A program made the position numbers and the translations under genes. This document shows positions 13,810-22,633 of a stretch of DNA of 23,063 nt, piece after piece. The stretch comes from Acidobacteriia bacterium UBA6623 (GTDB taxonomy: Bacteria; Acidobacteriota; Terriglobia; Bryobacterales; UBA6623), in NCBI GenBank assembly GCA_002433055.1, contig DJHJ01000028.1:14258-37320 (forward strand), given 5' to 3'. Each line of letters opens with the position of its first letter. The first letter of the stretch is position 1. The notes under the pieces are model-generated. The model ran no database searches. It had not been told where the DNA came from and saw only the letters and a list, made by a program, of their open reading frames with translations.

Positions 13810-16440
13810 CTAACGGAAAATATCTAGAAAACGACTGAAGAAGCCTTTCTTCTTTTGGGGAGAAGTCTCCTGAGACAGCTCCTTGGAACTCCCTGAAAGT
13901 GCTCTGTTTCTTCGAAGCGAGCTACGGGATTCTGGGCGACCAGTCGACTGCACTACTTCGGTTTCGGGAGAACTGCTAGTCTTTTGAACGGATGCATTGT
14001 CCCATCCAGCAACATTTGTCGCCAAAAGTGTACGCTGGCCTCGTCCTCCATGCAAACGGCAATACTGCATCGGTTGTGATCCTGCAATGAATACCTCTGC
14101 ACTGCGTTTCGGGCATTGATAGGTTGCAATTCTCTGCGTCACCGGATCGACGTCCAGAGTCACGACTCCTTGAGCTGGCTCAAAGGGTTTGGGATTGCGA
14201 TACTCTCGCAACTCGTGTGCCCTTTTCATGAACTCGGCCCAGATAGGTAAGGCCGATTTTGAGCCCTCTACTTTGAGGTCTGTATTGTCGTCAAAACCAA
14301 CCCAAACAATGCATAGTAAGTTTGAAGTAAAACCAGCAAACCAACCGTCATCATCAGTGCCTGTCTTACCAGCAGATGGCTCGGTAAATCCCATGGCCCT
14401 AACACGCACAGCAGTACCCCGTCGGATCACATCTTGGAGCATATGGGTGACGATATACGCAACGCGAGGGTCGAGAACCTTCTCGCCTTGTGGTTGATTA
14501 TGAACTAGTGGTGAACCAGCACGGTCACGTACAGTGCGAACAAAGTACGGCATCATCATCTCACCAGCATTGGCCAAGGCTGTATAGGCCCCCGCAATTT
14601 CAAGTGGTGTCGCCTCATAGGCTCCCAAAGATATGGCTGGTGTCGGTAACACTTTCGCACCAAGGCCAACCCGGCGTGCAATTTCTGCAACACGTTCGAA
14701 ACCTACCATCTCCGCTACTTTCACTGTTGCGATATTCATCGACTTGTAAAGAGCCTGGCGTACAGTTACCTCACCGTAGATTTTGTTCGCAAAATTCGAA
14801 GGCTCGTAGTACTGGTCATCGAAGTAGAAGGTGGTTGGCACATCATCAACTGTTGAGATTGGGGTCAACACCTGTCTGGGAACAAAACCCTCATTTGGCA
14901 CGAGGGTGTGATTGTTTTCTCCTGAAGATACAGGCGATGCTTGATCATCGTCATTATCTATTGAATGATCTTCGTTTAAACCGCTAAGGTCACTCGGAAT
15001 CGCAGTATCCACAGCCGCTGCGTAAACAAAGGGTTTAAAAGTTGAGCCAGGTTGTCTACTTGCAAGTACGCGGTTAAGCTGACTCAGTCCGTAATTTCTC
15101 CCACCCACAACGGCCTTGACCTCACCAGTCGCGGGATCTAAAGCCACCAAGGCTACTTGAGCTTTTGGAGGAGAAACATTACGAAAACGCTTCTGTCTTG
15201 CAACACGTTCATCAACCATCGCCATGCCCGTTCGAACAGCTTCGACCGCCGCTTCTTGTAACTCGACATCGAGGGTCGTGTAGACCCAATACGATTGTGT
15301 AATCAACTCATCTGGAGTAAACCAAGCCTTCAGCTGGTTGTTTACTAAATCAACGAAATAAGGCGCTGCACTGGACTCTATCTTGCCCACTGCCAAATGC
15401 ACTTCATCCTGATCGGCCTGGGTGAATTGTTCATCGGTGATCACATCATCACGCAGCATTGCTTGCAATACAGATCGGCGTCTGTTTTTGGCTCGTTCCG
15501 GATGGCGATATGGATTCAGATAACTAGGTCTCTGAATCAAGCCAGCCAGCAAAGCTGCCTCTGCCAACGTCAGCTCGCGTGTATCTTTGTCGAAATATAC
15601 CCGCGCTGCTTCCCCCATCCCGAGCACATTAAAACTACCACGACGACCTAGGTTGACTTGATTGAGGTAATGTTCAAGGATTTTCTCCTTACTAAGCCTA
15701 GCCTCTAGTTGCAGTGCAATCATCAACTCAGCCAGTTTTCGAGCATACGTCTGCTCTGGCGTTAGAAAAAATCCGCGCGCGAGTTGCTGCGTCAAAGTAG
15801 ATGTGCCCCTAGGTCGACGACCTTCGACGATAAAACCGTCATACGCCGCCTTCGCCATGCGAATCAGATCAAACCCGTAATGGTCAAAAAAACGGTGGTC
15901 TTCTATTGCGATGACAGCATCGATAAGGACCTGCGGTATTTCACTGTGAGTCAGAATCCGTCTCTTCGAACGTTCCTGATCAAACAGATTCGTAATTAAT
16001 TCGGGTTCCAGTTCATAGGCAGTCTGGGGATTATTGTCACTGAGCGAAATGATCCGCTCGACCGCTTTCCTGTGAAAATACAGAGCAACCGGTTCCTGGC
16101 GAAAATAGGACATTCCACCAGGGTATATTTCTAAGCTATCTTCCTTAGCAACGAAATAACCGATGCGATTGGTACGCAATTCCGAATAACCGGCCTTGCG
16201 AAGCAGTGAAACAATTTCCTGCGGCGTAACCTCGTCACCAATATAGATCACCTGAGGTGCAGCAAGGATCTTCGAGGTTCTGTTGAATGGCCCTTGTGAC
16301 AGCTTGGCATCAATCAGTTTTGAATATTTCAGATAGAAGTGGCTAACCGTAGCGATGCCAGCACACAAAGCAACCAGTAGCATAACGGCGATCGCTTTTC
16401 GAAAAGGAGTCATAGAGGAACATCCGTCATAGCGGAACAT
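13810..16440 (-). CDS. Bifunctional class A penicillin-binding protein (PBP1B-like)
   Basis: This 876-aa enzyme polymerises and crosslinks peptidoglycan on the outer face of the inner membrane. A short cytoplasmic end and one membrane helix (about 14-36) are followed by a small UB2H-like domain (67-115). The GT51 glycosyltransferase carries Glu180 in AIEDHRFFDHYGFD, RGTSTLTQQLARGFFL (211-226) and RKLAELMIALQLEARLSKEKILEHYLN (234-260). The transpeptidase carries the active Ser466 in QPGSTFKPF, the SMN motif at 567-569 and KTGT at 692-695. An acidic insertion at about 483-550 separates SxxK from SxN, and the last 80 residues are a Ser-rich, basic tail. A second in-frame ATG (16413) is possible. 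It follows proS by 124 bp. Confidence 0.95.
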   Translation of the reverse strand: MFRYDGCSSMTPFRKAIAVMLLVALCAGIATVSHFYLKYSKLIDAKLSQGPFNRTSKILAAPQVIYIGDEVTPQEIVSLLRKAGYSELRTNRIGYFVAKEDSLEIYPGGMSYFRQEPVALYFHRKAVERIISLSDNNPQTAYELEPELITNLFDQERSKRRILTHSEIPQVLIDAVIAIEDHRFFDHYGFDLIRMAKAAYDGFIVEGRRPRGTSTLTQQLARGFFLTPEQTYARKLAELMIALQLEARLSKEKILEHYLNQVNLGRRGSFNVLGMGEAARVYFDKDTRELTLAEAALLAGLIQRPSYLNPYRHPERAKNRRRSVLQAMLRDDVITDEQFTQADQDEVHLAVGKIESSAAPYFVDLVNNQLKAWFTPDELITQSYWVYTTLDVELQEAAVEAVRTGMAMVDERVARQKRFRNVSPPKAQVALVALDPATGEVKAVVGGRNYGLSQLNRVLASRQPGSTFKPFVYAAAVDTAIPSDLSGLNEDHSIDNDDDQASPVSSGENNHTLVPNEGFVPRQVLTPISTVDDVPTTFYFDDQYYEPSNFANKIYGEVTVRQALYKSMNIATVKVAEMVGFERVAEIARRVGLGAKVLPTPAISLGAYEATPLEIAGAYTALANAGEMMMPYFVRTVRDRAGSPLVHNQPQGEKVLDPRVAYIVTHMLQDVIRRGTAVRVRAMGFTEPSAGKTGTDDDGWFAGFTSNLLCIVWVGFDDNTDLKVEGSKSALPIWAEFMKRAHELREYRNPKPFEPAQGVVTLDVDPVTQRIATYQCPKRSAEVFIAGSQPMQYCRLHGGRGQRTLLATNVAGWDNASVQKTSSSPETEVVQSTGRPESRSSLRRNRALSGSSKELSQETSPQKKKGFFSRFLDIFR

Positions 16441-16450
16441 CCTATGTTCC
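16417..16450. repeat. GGAACATCC repeats over the PBP start
   Basis: GGAACATCC occurs at 16417-16425 and 16434-16442. The second copy overlaps a perfect inverted repeat, GGAACAT-CCT-ATGTTCC (16434-16450), at the first possible start codon of the PBP gene. It could be an operator or could fold at the mRNA start. The spacing GAAC-N7-GTTC differs from known LexA boxes that I can name, so no regulator is assigned. Confidence 0.4.
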
Positions 16451-16564
16451 CAGTTACTAAAGAGATGTGGTCTTTTTTGTCCAAATTGTGGGAAGGTCGC
16501 TTTTTACGCATCAGGCGCTTCCAGTCGACTATCAGGGGAAAGGATACCGAACCGAGAAACCAGC

Positions 16565-18298
16565 CTAAAAATCCGCAAGAGGGGCCGCCTGGACTTTCTC
16601 CCGGATACTAACAACAGCCTCCTCGAGTGTAACATCGGTTGATAGACGTGTCGAGCGGTCACTAAGTTCCACCAAACCTTCGGCAACCTTTTTACCAATC
16701 GTGACCCTGTAAGGAATCCCGATCAGCTCAGCATCTTTGAATTTTACTCCTGCTCGTTCAGGGCGATCATCGAGCAAAACATCGAGACCTGATTTCAGGC
16801 ATCTCTCGTAAATCATCTCAGCAGCTTCACGTTGGTCATCGTTCTTGAAATTCACAGGCACAATAACAACCTCAAATGGTGAAATTGCGGCCGGTAACAT
16901 CATGCCAGCCTCGTCGTGGTTTTGCTCGATGGCACCGGTTAAAATACGCTCGAGACCTATACCGTATGAACCCATAACAGGTGCACGTTCTTTCCCATCT
17001 TCGTCTAGAACACGCAATCCCATAGATTCTGAATATTTACGGCCTAATTGGAAAATATGACCAACCTCTATGCATTTTTTGAGCGCCAATGGCTGACCAC
17101 AATGAGGACATCCATCACCAGCTACGACCTCTCGCAAATCCTCGAAGTGCGCCTTGAAATCTCGCTCTGGAGTGACATTTCGCAGATGCCATCCGTTCTT
17201 GTTCGCCCCCGCCACGAGGCCAGATCGACCCTCCAGTGCTTTATCAGCAATAATTTCCACCTGAGAAATGCCTACGGGGCCGATATAGCCAACCTCCGCC
17301 CCGAACCACTTCTGGATTTCTTCCGGATGAGCTGGCCGTACCGTTTCAGAGGAAACCAGGACAGATAGTTTGGCTTCACTAAGTTGATGATCACCTCGCA
17401 ACAATACGAGCACGGCCTTACTCTCCGTTTCCTCGGAAATGACCATGGCTAAGCTCTTGATATGTGAAGATGCTGGGAGACCACCAAAAGCGGCGACTTC
17501 TGCAATCGTCTTTTGTCCCGGCGTTTCAAATTCTTCGAGAGGGTTCGCCTTGGTTGAAGCATCGTTTTCAATCACTTGTGGCGTTGATTCGGCCTTCTCA
17601 AGATTGGCTAAGTAATCGCAGGCATCACAAGTTACCACGACATCCTCACCGGCATCCGATGGTAGAACAAACTCATGAGATTTTTTACCTCCCATCGCCC
17701 CTGAATGCGCCTCAACAGAGAGGTAATCGAGACCACTGCGAGAAAGGATGCGACAGTAAGCGTTGTAGTGCTTCCGATAACTGGCTTCCAACCCTTTCTC
17801 ATCTATATCGAAGGAATAAGAATCTTTCATCGTGAATCGCCGCACACGCATAAGTCCTGACTTGGGACGTGGCTCATCACGGAACTTCGTCTGAATCTGG
17901 TACCAAAGCTGCGGCAACTGCTTGTAGCTTCGCAATTCGCCTCTTGCAATTGTTGTCATCACCTCTTCTTCAGTCATGCCGAGACATAAATCGCGGCCCC
18001 ATCTGTCCTGAAGCCTGAACATGTCGCTGCCCATCATCTTCCAACGACCACTTTCTTGCCACACTTCTGCCGGGTGCAGTTCGGGTAGATGAAATTCCTG
18101 AGCCCCAATCAAATCCATTTCCTCTCGTATGATTCGCTCTATTTTTAACAACGAGCGTTTAGCCAAAAAAAGATAGCTGTAGATTCCAGCAGCAAGTTGA
18201 CGGATGTACCCAGCTCGTAATAGAAGCTGATGGCTGGCTGCTTCGGCCTCCGATGGAATATCTCGAAGGGTGGGAATAAAAAGCTGGCTCCAGCGCAT
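16565..18298 (-). CDS. proS: Prolyl-tRNA synthetase (bacterial type)
   Basis: ProS charges tRNA-Pro with proline. The ATG at 18298 gives the canonical opening MRWSQLFIPTLRDIPSEAEAASHQLL and a 577-aa protein of normal bacterial length; an in-frame TTG at 18349 would add an unlikely 17 residues. Class II motifs follow: LPELHPAEVWQESGRW, LCLGMTEEEVMTTIARGELRSYKQLPQLWYQIQTKFRDEPRPKSGLMRVRRF and the late GSYGIGLERILTGAIEQ. The middle (about 225-390) is the INS editing domain that removes mischarged alanine, which marks the bacterial long form. The C-terminal anticodon domain is intact. A promoter candidate lies 52-79 bp upstream. Neighbours on the same strand are recJ upstream and the PBP downstream. 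Confidence 0.97.
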   Translation of the reverse strand: MRWSQLFIPTLRDIPSEAEAASHQLLLRAGYIRQLAAGIYSYLFLAKRSLLKIERIIREEMDLIGAQEFHLPELHPAEVWQESGRWKMMGSDMFRLQDRWGRDLCLGMTEEEVMTTIARGELRSYKQLPQLWYQIQTKFRDEPRPKSGLMRVRRFTMKDSYSFDIDEKGLEASYRKHYNAYCRILSRSGLDYLSVEAHSGAMGGKKSHEFVLPSDAGEDVVVTCDACDYLANLEKAESTPQVIENDASTKANPLEEFETPGQKTIAEVAAFGGLPASSHIKSLAMVISEETESKAVLVLLRGDHQLSEAKLSVLVSSETVRPAHPEEIQKWFGAEVGYIGPVGISQVEIIADKALEGRSGLVAGANKNGWHLRNVTPERDFKAHFEDLREVVAGDGCPHCGQPLALKKCIEVGHIFQLGRKYSESMGLRVLDEDGKERAPVMGSYGIGLERILTGAIEQNHDEAGMMLPAAISPFEVVIVPVNFKNDDQREAAEMIYERCLKSGLDVLLDDRPERAGVKFKDAELIGIPYRVTIGKKVAEGLVELSDRSTRLSTDVTLEEAVVSIREKVQAAPLADF

Positions 18299-18577
18299 AA
18301 TATTTACTTCGCAGACACGGCACACAACCCTAAAAAGGTTAGACACCAAATGTTACCATTACTATTCGATGAGTCAACGGACTCTCAGAGCATTCTTTTC
18401 TGGCGCCGTTTCTCGATCTGCTGCTGTCAAACGGCCCCATCGCCACGCTAGAGTCGCATCAACAAAAACAAAACTAGAGAGCCTTTTAACTGAGCGTGAA
18501 GTGTTTCGCTTTACTGACTCCTCTGTTCTTCATCATTATCACTGGTTTATTGCCCTAAATAATTGATGCTCGTAGTT
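18299..18577. other. recJ-proS intergenic region
   Basis: The 279 bp between the recJ stop and the proS start contain the candidate proS promoter, a small GAGTC-AACG-GACTC inverted repeat at about 18371-18384 and no convincing gene. A plus-strand ORF crosses it (starting near 18270) but its protein is Arg/His/Ser-rich without family features, and it overlaps the proS start, so I leave it out. Confidence 0.5.
18350..18377 (-). promoter_or_regulatory. Candidate proS promoter
   Basis: Read on the minus strand, TTGACT (18372-18377) and TAACAT (18350-18355) are spaced by 16 bp. The -35 box matches consensus at five of six positions and the -10 at four. Transcription would begin near 18343, giving a leader of about 45 nt before the ATG at 18298. 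This also argues against the upstream TTG start. Confidence 0.5.
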
Positions 18578-20311
18578 TTAGAATTTACTGGGAGTCGACA
18601 GTTCTACCGCATGGAAGTCTTCTATCACAAGCCGCCAACCACCAGCATAGGTGTCACGCTCGACCGAATAAGCAACATCGAGGCGGTCATGGCAACTCAA
18701 GGCACGTCCACGCTCAGCCATGCTCCAGCCAACCGCATTTATGGATTCAGCCCCTGAGGAAAGGCGTAACTCAAGGTGTTTTTCCTTAAAAATACGAGGC
18801 GTTGCCATCAGGTCAAGATTAGGAGTAGAAAAACGTGGTGAAGGATTAGCAAGCCCATGAGGGGCAAGTCTTCGCAGTTCAATCATTATCTCCTCCTGAA
18901 TCGATGAAAACGGAAGTTCGACATCTAACTGAAGCGTAGGAATAAAATCTTCCTTCTGAAGTCGATGATGGGCATATTCGTTGAGACGTCGGCGCAATTC
19001 TGGGATATGTTCAATTGGCAAAGTACAACCGGCTGCTTGACGATGACCACCGAAACGTTGGAGAAGATCGGCAACCGACTCGAGCGCCTCGAGCAGATGA
19101 AAATTCGGGATACTTCGTGCCGATCCAGTAGCAGTACCTTTTCCACGTTCTGAAGTTAAAACCAAGGCGGGACGATGAAATCGCTCCGCAATCCGGCTTG
19201 CCACTATTCCAATTACACCTGCATGCCAATCCTCACCAACCTCCACGATTACGGGAAGTTGAGGAGGCGTTGGAATATCTCTGAGGCGTTCGTGGATTTC
19301 ACGTATGGCAATCTCTTCAGTTCGCTGTCGCTCGGCATTAAGCCTGTCTAGTTTCGCGGCAATATTAGAAGCACGCAAAGGATCATCGGTAGCGAATAGT
19401 TCAACCACTTCTCGAGCTGTATCCATGCGCCCGGCAGCATTAATACGAGGTGCTACCCGAAAAGCTATCGAGCCTGCACTCGGCGGGCTGGCAGACGAAA
19501 ATCCCGCTACATCAAGAAGAGCCTTCAGACCCAAGTTGCGGGGATTACGTAACCCCTCAAGACCAAATTTGACAAAGATACGATTTTCTCCCACCAAAGG
19601 CACTACATCAGCGATGGTGCCGATCGCAACTAGCTTCAGAAATGAGACAACAACACGTGTAAGTTTCTCTTGTGGCCAACCCAACTCCAAAAGGAGAGCA
19701 TGAGCTAATTTGAAAGCTATACCAACACCACACAGATTTTTGTCGGGGTATGAGCAACCGGGCTGATTCGGGTTGAGAACGGCTAACGCCGGAGGTGTAA
19801 TCTCGTCTGGTAGATGATGGTCAGTAATGATTGAATCAATTCCTAGTTCTGTCGCTCGCTCGACCACCGCATTTTCACGGATACCCGTATCCACACTGAT
19901 AATGAGCCGCACATTTTCTCGTGCCGCCTGTTCGACTACTTCGACACGCATACCGTAACCATCTTGAACGCGATGTGGAACATGGAAGCTGGCACTGCCT
20001 CCGGCGAGTTCAATAGCTGCCCGCATTAAAGCTATCGAGCTTGTGCCATCGACGTCGTAGTCGCCATAAATAAGAATCCCTTCCTTTTTTGCTATGGCCT
20101 GTCGTATACGCTCTACAGCCGCACGCATACCCAACATGAGATAAGGGTCGTGCAAATCGCCAAGTTTGGGATTAAGAAAGCGCTCAGCAAGTTCAGGGTC
20201 TCGAACATTTCGCTGAGTTAACAGTAGAGCCAAAAGACGGCTGACTTTAAGTTCTGCCTGGATAACCTCCGCAGCAGCAGTATCGCAATCGCGATAGTTC
20301 CATCTTTTCAT
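18578..20311 (-). CDS. recJ: Single-stranded-DNA exonuclease RecJ
   Basis: RecJ is a 5'-3' single-strand exonuclease used in recombination, base excision and mismatch repair. From the ATG at 20311 it has 577 aa. The DHH phosphoesterase motifs are YGDYDVDGTSS near 82-92, SVDTG near 139-143 and ITDHHLP near 162-168, then LNPNQPGCSYPDKNLCGVGIAFKLA, all metal-binding or fold signatures. The DHHA1 region is marked by HAGVIGIVASRIAERFHRPALVLT and RFGGHRQAAGCTL, and an OB-like C-terminus closes the protein. An alternative GTG at 20329 adds six residues read through a C8 run. Neither start has a Shine-Dalgarno. It lies divergent to mutL, pairing two repair genes around a 139-bp region. Confidence 0.95.
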   Translation of the reverse strand: MKRWNYRDCDTAAAEVIQAELKVSRLLALLLTQRNVRDPELAERFLNPKLGDLHDPYLMLGMRAAVERIRQAIAKKEGILIYGDYDVDGTSSIALMRAAIELAGGSASFHVPHRVQDGYGMRVEVVEQAARENVRLIISVDTGIRENAVVERATELGIDSIITDHHLPDEITPPALAVLNPNQPGCSYPDKNLCGVGIAFKLAHALLLELGWPQEKLTRVVVSFLKLVAIGTIADVVPLVGENRIFVKFGLEGLRNPRNLGLKALLDVAGFSSASPPSAGSIAFRVAPRINAAGRMDTAREVVELFATDDPLRASNIAAKLDRLNAERQRTEEIAIREIHERLRDIPTPPQLPVIVEVGEDWHAGVIGIVASRIAERFHRPALVLTSERGKGTATGSARSIPNFHLLEALESVADLLQRFGGHRQAAGCTLPIEHIPELRRRLNEYAHHRLQKEDFIPTLQLDVELPFSSIQEEIMIELRRLAPHGLANPSPRFSTPNLDLMATPRIFKEKHLELRLSSGAESINAVGWSMAERGRALSCHDRLDVAYSVERDTYAGGWRLVIEDFHAVELSTPSKF

Positions 20312-20450
20312 GGGGGGGGAAATGGACACACTAGAAGACTATAGAGTAGCGAAGTCACATACCAATTACCTTTCTTTAAGATCATTCCGAGTCTTGCCGG
20401 ATGTACAATACATTGGATTACTTAGACCTCACTATCTAGCAGTATTCCGC
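20312..20450. promoter_or_regulatory. recJ-mutL divergent control region
   Basis: This 139-bp stretch separates the two repair genes. It begins with eight G residues (20312-20319) directly beside the recJ ATG. TACAAT at 20404-20409 is a good -10 hexamer for mutL, five of six matches, but no convincing -35 box lies at the usual distance. The MutL frame is open through the whole region back to an ATG at 20310, with no conserved MutL sequence before 20451. Confidence 0.45.
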
Positions 20451-22409
20451 ATGGGCCAAATTCGCATTCTTCCAGACACCATCGCCAACAAAATCGCTGG
20501 CGGAGAGATAGTTGAACGACCGGCATCGGTAATTAAAGAACTTCTCGAAAACGCACTAGATGCAGGAAGCACTCGTCTACATATCGAACTAAAGTCGGCT
20601 GGCAAACAACTAATTCGTGTCAGTGATAACGGTACCGGCATGGGACGCGACGACGCCATGTTAGCATTCGAGCGTCACGCTACAAGCAAACTGAGAGACG
20701 CTAGAGACCTACTTTCAATTACAACGCTGGGCTTTCGCGGAGAAGCCCTTCCGGCAATTGCTAGTGTCTCCCAGCTCATCATGGAAACCCGATCCCCGAA
20801 CGAAAACACCGGGACAAGGGTCGAAATCGCCGGAGGCAAGATACTAACTGTTGAGGAGGCTGCGCTGCCATCAGGTACAACGATCAGCGTTCGCAACCTC
20901 TTCTACAACACACCGGCGCGACGCAAGTTCATGCGCTCAGAAAAAACAGAGTTGAGTCACATATCTTCTGTGGCAATGCACTATAGCTTGGCACACCTCG
21001 ATAAGTTTTTTTCACTCACAAATGAACGAGGGCAACTACTGAACGCTTCACCGGTTCAAAGCCTGAAAGAACGTGTATATCAGGTTTTTGGAGCTGATAC
21101 GCTTAGCAAATTAGTGGAGCTTCCACAGCGGCAACGTTCGTTGGGGGTTGTCGTTCCATCAGAGCCCGCAACACAGACCACAGGAGGTGTCGGACAACAG
21201 AGGGTATCTAACCAGCACAGGGAGCTCAAAGTCAGCGGTTTTATTTCAACACCACAAGTACAAAAACTCAACCGTAACTCGTTGTATATCTTTGTAAACA
21301 AAAGATTGATCCGTGACCGCTTACTGCTAAGGGCTATTTTGCGGGCCTATCACAATTTAATTCCTGCTGGTAATTTTCCTTTCGTGCTGTTGTTTCTTGA
21401 AATGCCATTCGATGAAGTGGATGTGAATGTTCACCCTGCAAAAACGGAAGTGCGCTTTAGGCACCCCGGATTTGTGCACGATTTCTTGCGTGATGCAATT
21501 CGCGATCAATTAATCGAATCAAAACCAGTCTCTACATTTCCTATTTCTGGCACTGATACACAGCCAGATACTGAGCCACACAACCCACTAACCGACGGGT
21601 ACAGAAATGTAGAGTCCTTTCCCAAACATCTTGATTTCACATCAGCATCGCCGATTGACTTTACAATCCAAAAAACGACAACAGAGGAGTGGTCAACCAA
21701 AGTAGCAACACCGTTACCATCAAATGACTCAGCCGAACGCGATACTGAGATACCAGAAAGATACATCGTCGAGGAAAAACCTCATAGTCGAGCTCGTCTC
21801 ATCGACACACCCACTACTTCGATGATTGATTTGGGACAGCTAAGATCATTGGGGCAAATCCACGATAGTTTCATCGTGGCAACCGGGCCGACGGGACTTT
21901 GGATCATTGACCAGCATGTTGCCCACGAACGCATCTTATTCGAGAAAGTTTTGGCAGCTCGTTCACAGGGAACGATCGAATCGCAACGACTTCTGCTGCC
22001 GATAGTTGTGAGTTTGAAACCTGACCAGGAAGTTAAATTCTCTCAGATCCAAGAGGATTTTGATGCTATTGGATTTGAAGTAGAACCTTTTGGAAATCGC
22101 ACGATAGTGGTAAAGTCCGCACCCGCCATTCTGTCACCGCAACAGGTAGAGCAGTTGATGGAAGAAATTCTTGACACACCGGAAAGCGAACTACGTGAAT
22201 TGTCATACGGCGACTTGCAGCGCCGCCTCGCCGCAACTATCGCATGCCACGCAGCGATCAAGGTCAATACTCCGTTGGATAAGACCAAAATACAGTGGTT
22301 ATTAGACGAACTGAGCAAGACAGAGTGCCCCATGTCTTGCCCACACGGACGACCCGTAGCGCTTGAACACAATATCAAGGCAATACTCAAAGCATTTCAC
22401 CGCACGTAG
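20451..22409 (+). CDS. mutL: DNA mismatch repair protein MutL
   Basis: MutL is the ATP-driven matchmaker of mismatch repair. The start at 20451 is chosen because MGQIRILPDTIANKIAGGEIVERPASVIKELLENALDAG is the invariant family opening; the frame is open 47 codons further but without homology. The protein is 652 aa. The GHKL ATPase shows E30 and N34, DNGTGM at 59-64, RHATSK at 75-80 and TLGFRGEALPAI near 92-103. The C-terminal domain has DQHVAHERILFE from Asp487, a match to the DQHA(X)2E(X)4E endonuclease motif with Ala changed to Val, then ACHAAIK and CPHGRP (Cys630). It should therefore be a nicking MutL, as in bacteria without MutH. No mutS is in the window. Confidence 0.96.
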   Translation: MGQIRILPDTIANKIAGGEIVERPASVIKELLENALDAGSTRLHIELKSAGKQLIRVSDNGTGMGRDDAMLAFERHATSKLRDARDLLSITTLGFRGEALPAIASVSQLIMETRSPNENTGTRVEIAGGKILTVEEAALPSGTTISVRNLFYNTPARRKFMRSEKTELSHISSVAMHYSLAHLDKFFSLTNERGQLLNASPVQSLKERVYQVFGADTLSKLVELPQRQRSLGVVVPSEPATQTTGGVGQQRVSNQHRELKVSGFISTPQVQKLNRNSLYIFVNKRLIRDRLLLRAILRAYHNLIPAGNFPFVLLFLEMPFDEVDVNVHPAKTEVRFRHPGFVHDFLRDAIRDQLIESKPVSTFPISGTDTQPDTEPHNPLTDGYRNVESFPKHLDFTSASPIDFTIQKTTTEEWSTKVATPLPSNDSAERDTEIPERYIVEEKPHSRARLIDTPTTSMIDLGQLRSLGQIHDSFIVATGPTGLWIIDQHVAHERILFEKVLAARSQGTIESQRLLLPIVVSLKPDQEVKFSQIQEDFDAIGFEVEPFGNRTIVVKSAPAILSPQQVEQLMEEILDTPESELRELSYGDLQRRLAATIACHAAIKVNTPLDKTKIQWLLDELSKTECPMSCPHGRPVALEHNIKAILKAFHRT

Positions 22410-22633
22410 TCACCTAGAAAACATGAAGCACGTATGTTGACGTAAATTGGCAGCCTTGATGTGAGAGAATACTGTGGGGGGTCGTTAGTGGGTATAGCAC
22501 CTTAGGGCTTAGCAACCTTGATTGGGCTTGTAGTCACTTACGTACACCCAGAGACCTGTGATTGGATGAGCCGCATACGTACGATACAATGATCCTTCAC
22601 GCTCTCCAAGCAGAACCTGCCTAGCTTCCCGAT
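22410..22633. other. mutL-rpsA intergenic region
   Basis: The 224 bp hold no gene I can support. A tRNA-like reading near 22485 was tested and fails. TACGTAC occurs twice (22539-22545 and 22576-22582), the second copy lying inside the spacer of the candidate promoter. Confidence 0.4.
22562..22590 (+). promoter_or_regulatory. Candidate rpsA promoter
   Basis: TTGGAT (22562-22567), a 17-bp spacer and TACAAT (22585-22590) make a plausible sigma70 promoter with a strong -10 and a weak -35. The leader would be about 37 nt. The ATG at 22634 has no Shine-Dalgarno. Confidence 0.45.

Noticed and set aside
13837..13856. Hairpin GAAGAA-gcct-TTCTTC followed by TTTT as rho terminator
   Set aside because: The stem is short and AT-rich and lies inside PBP coding sequence, where Lys/Phe codons explain it.
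18270..18566. Plus-strand ORF across the recJ-proS gap
   Set aside because: It overlaps the proS start, lacks a ribosome binding site and family features, and lies over the proS promoter.
22485..22560. Possible tRNA after mutL
   Set aside because: No acceptor stem, D-arm or T-loop consensus can be arranged.
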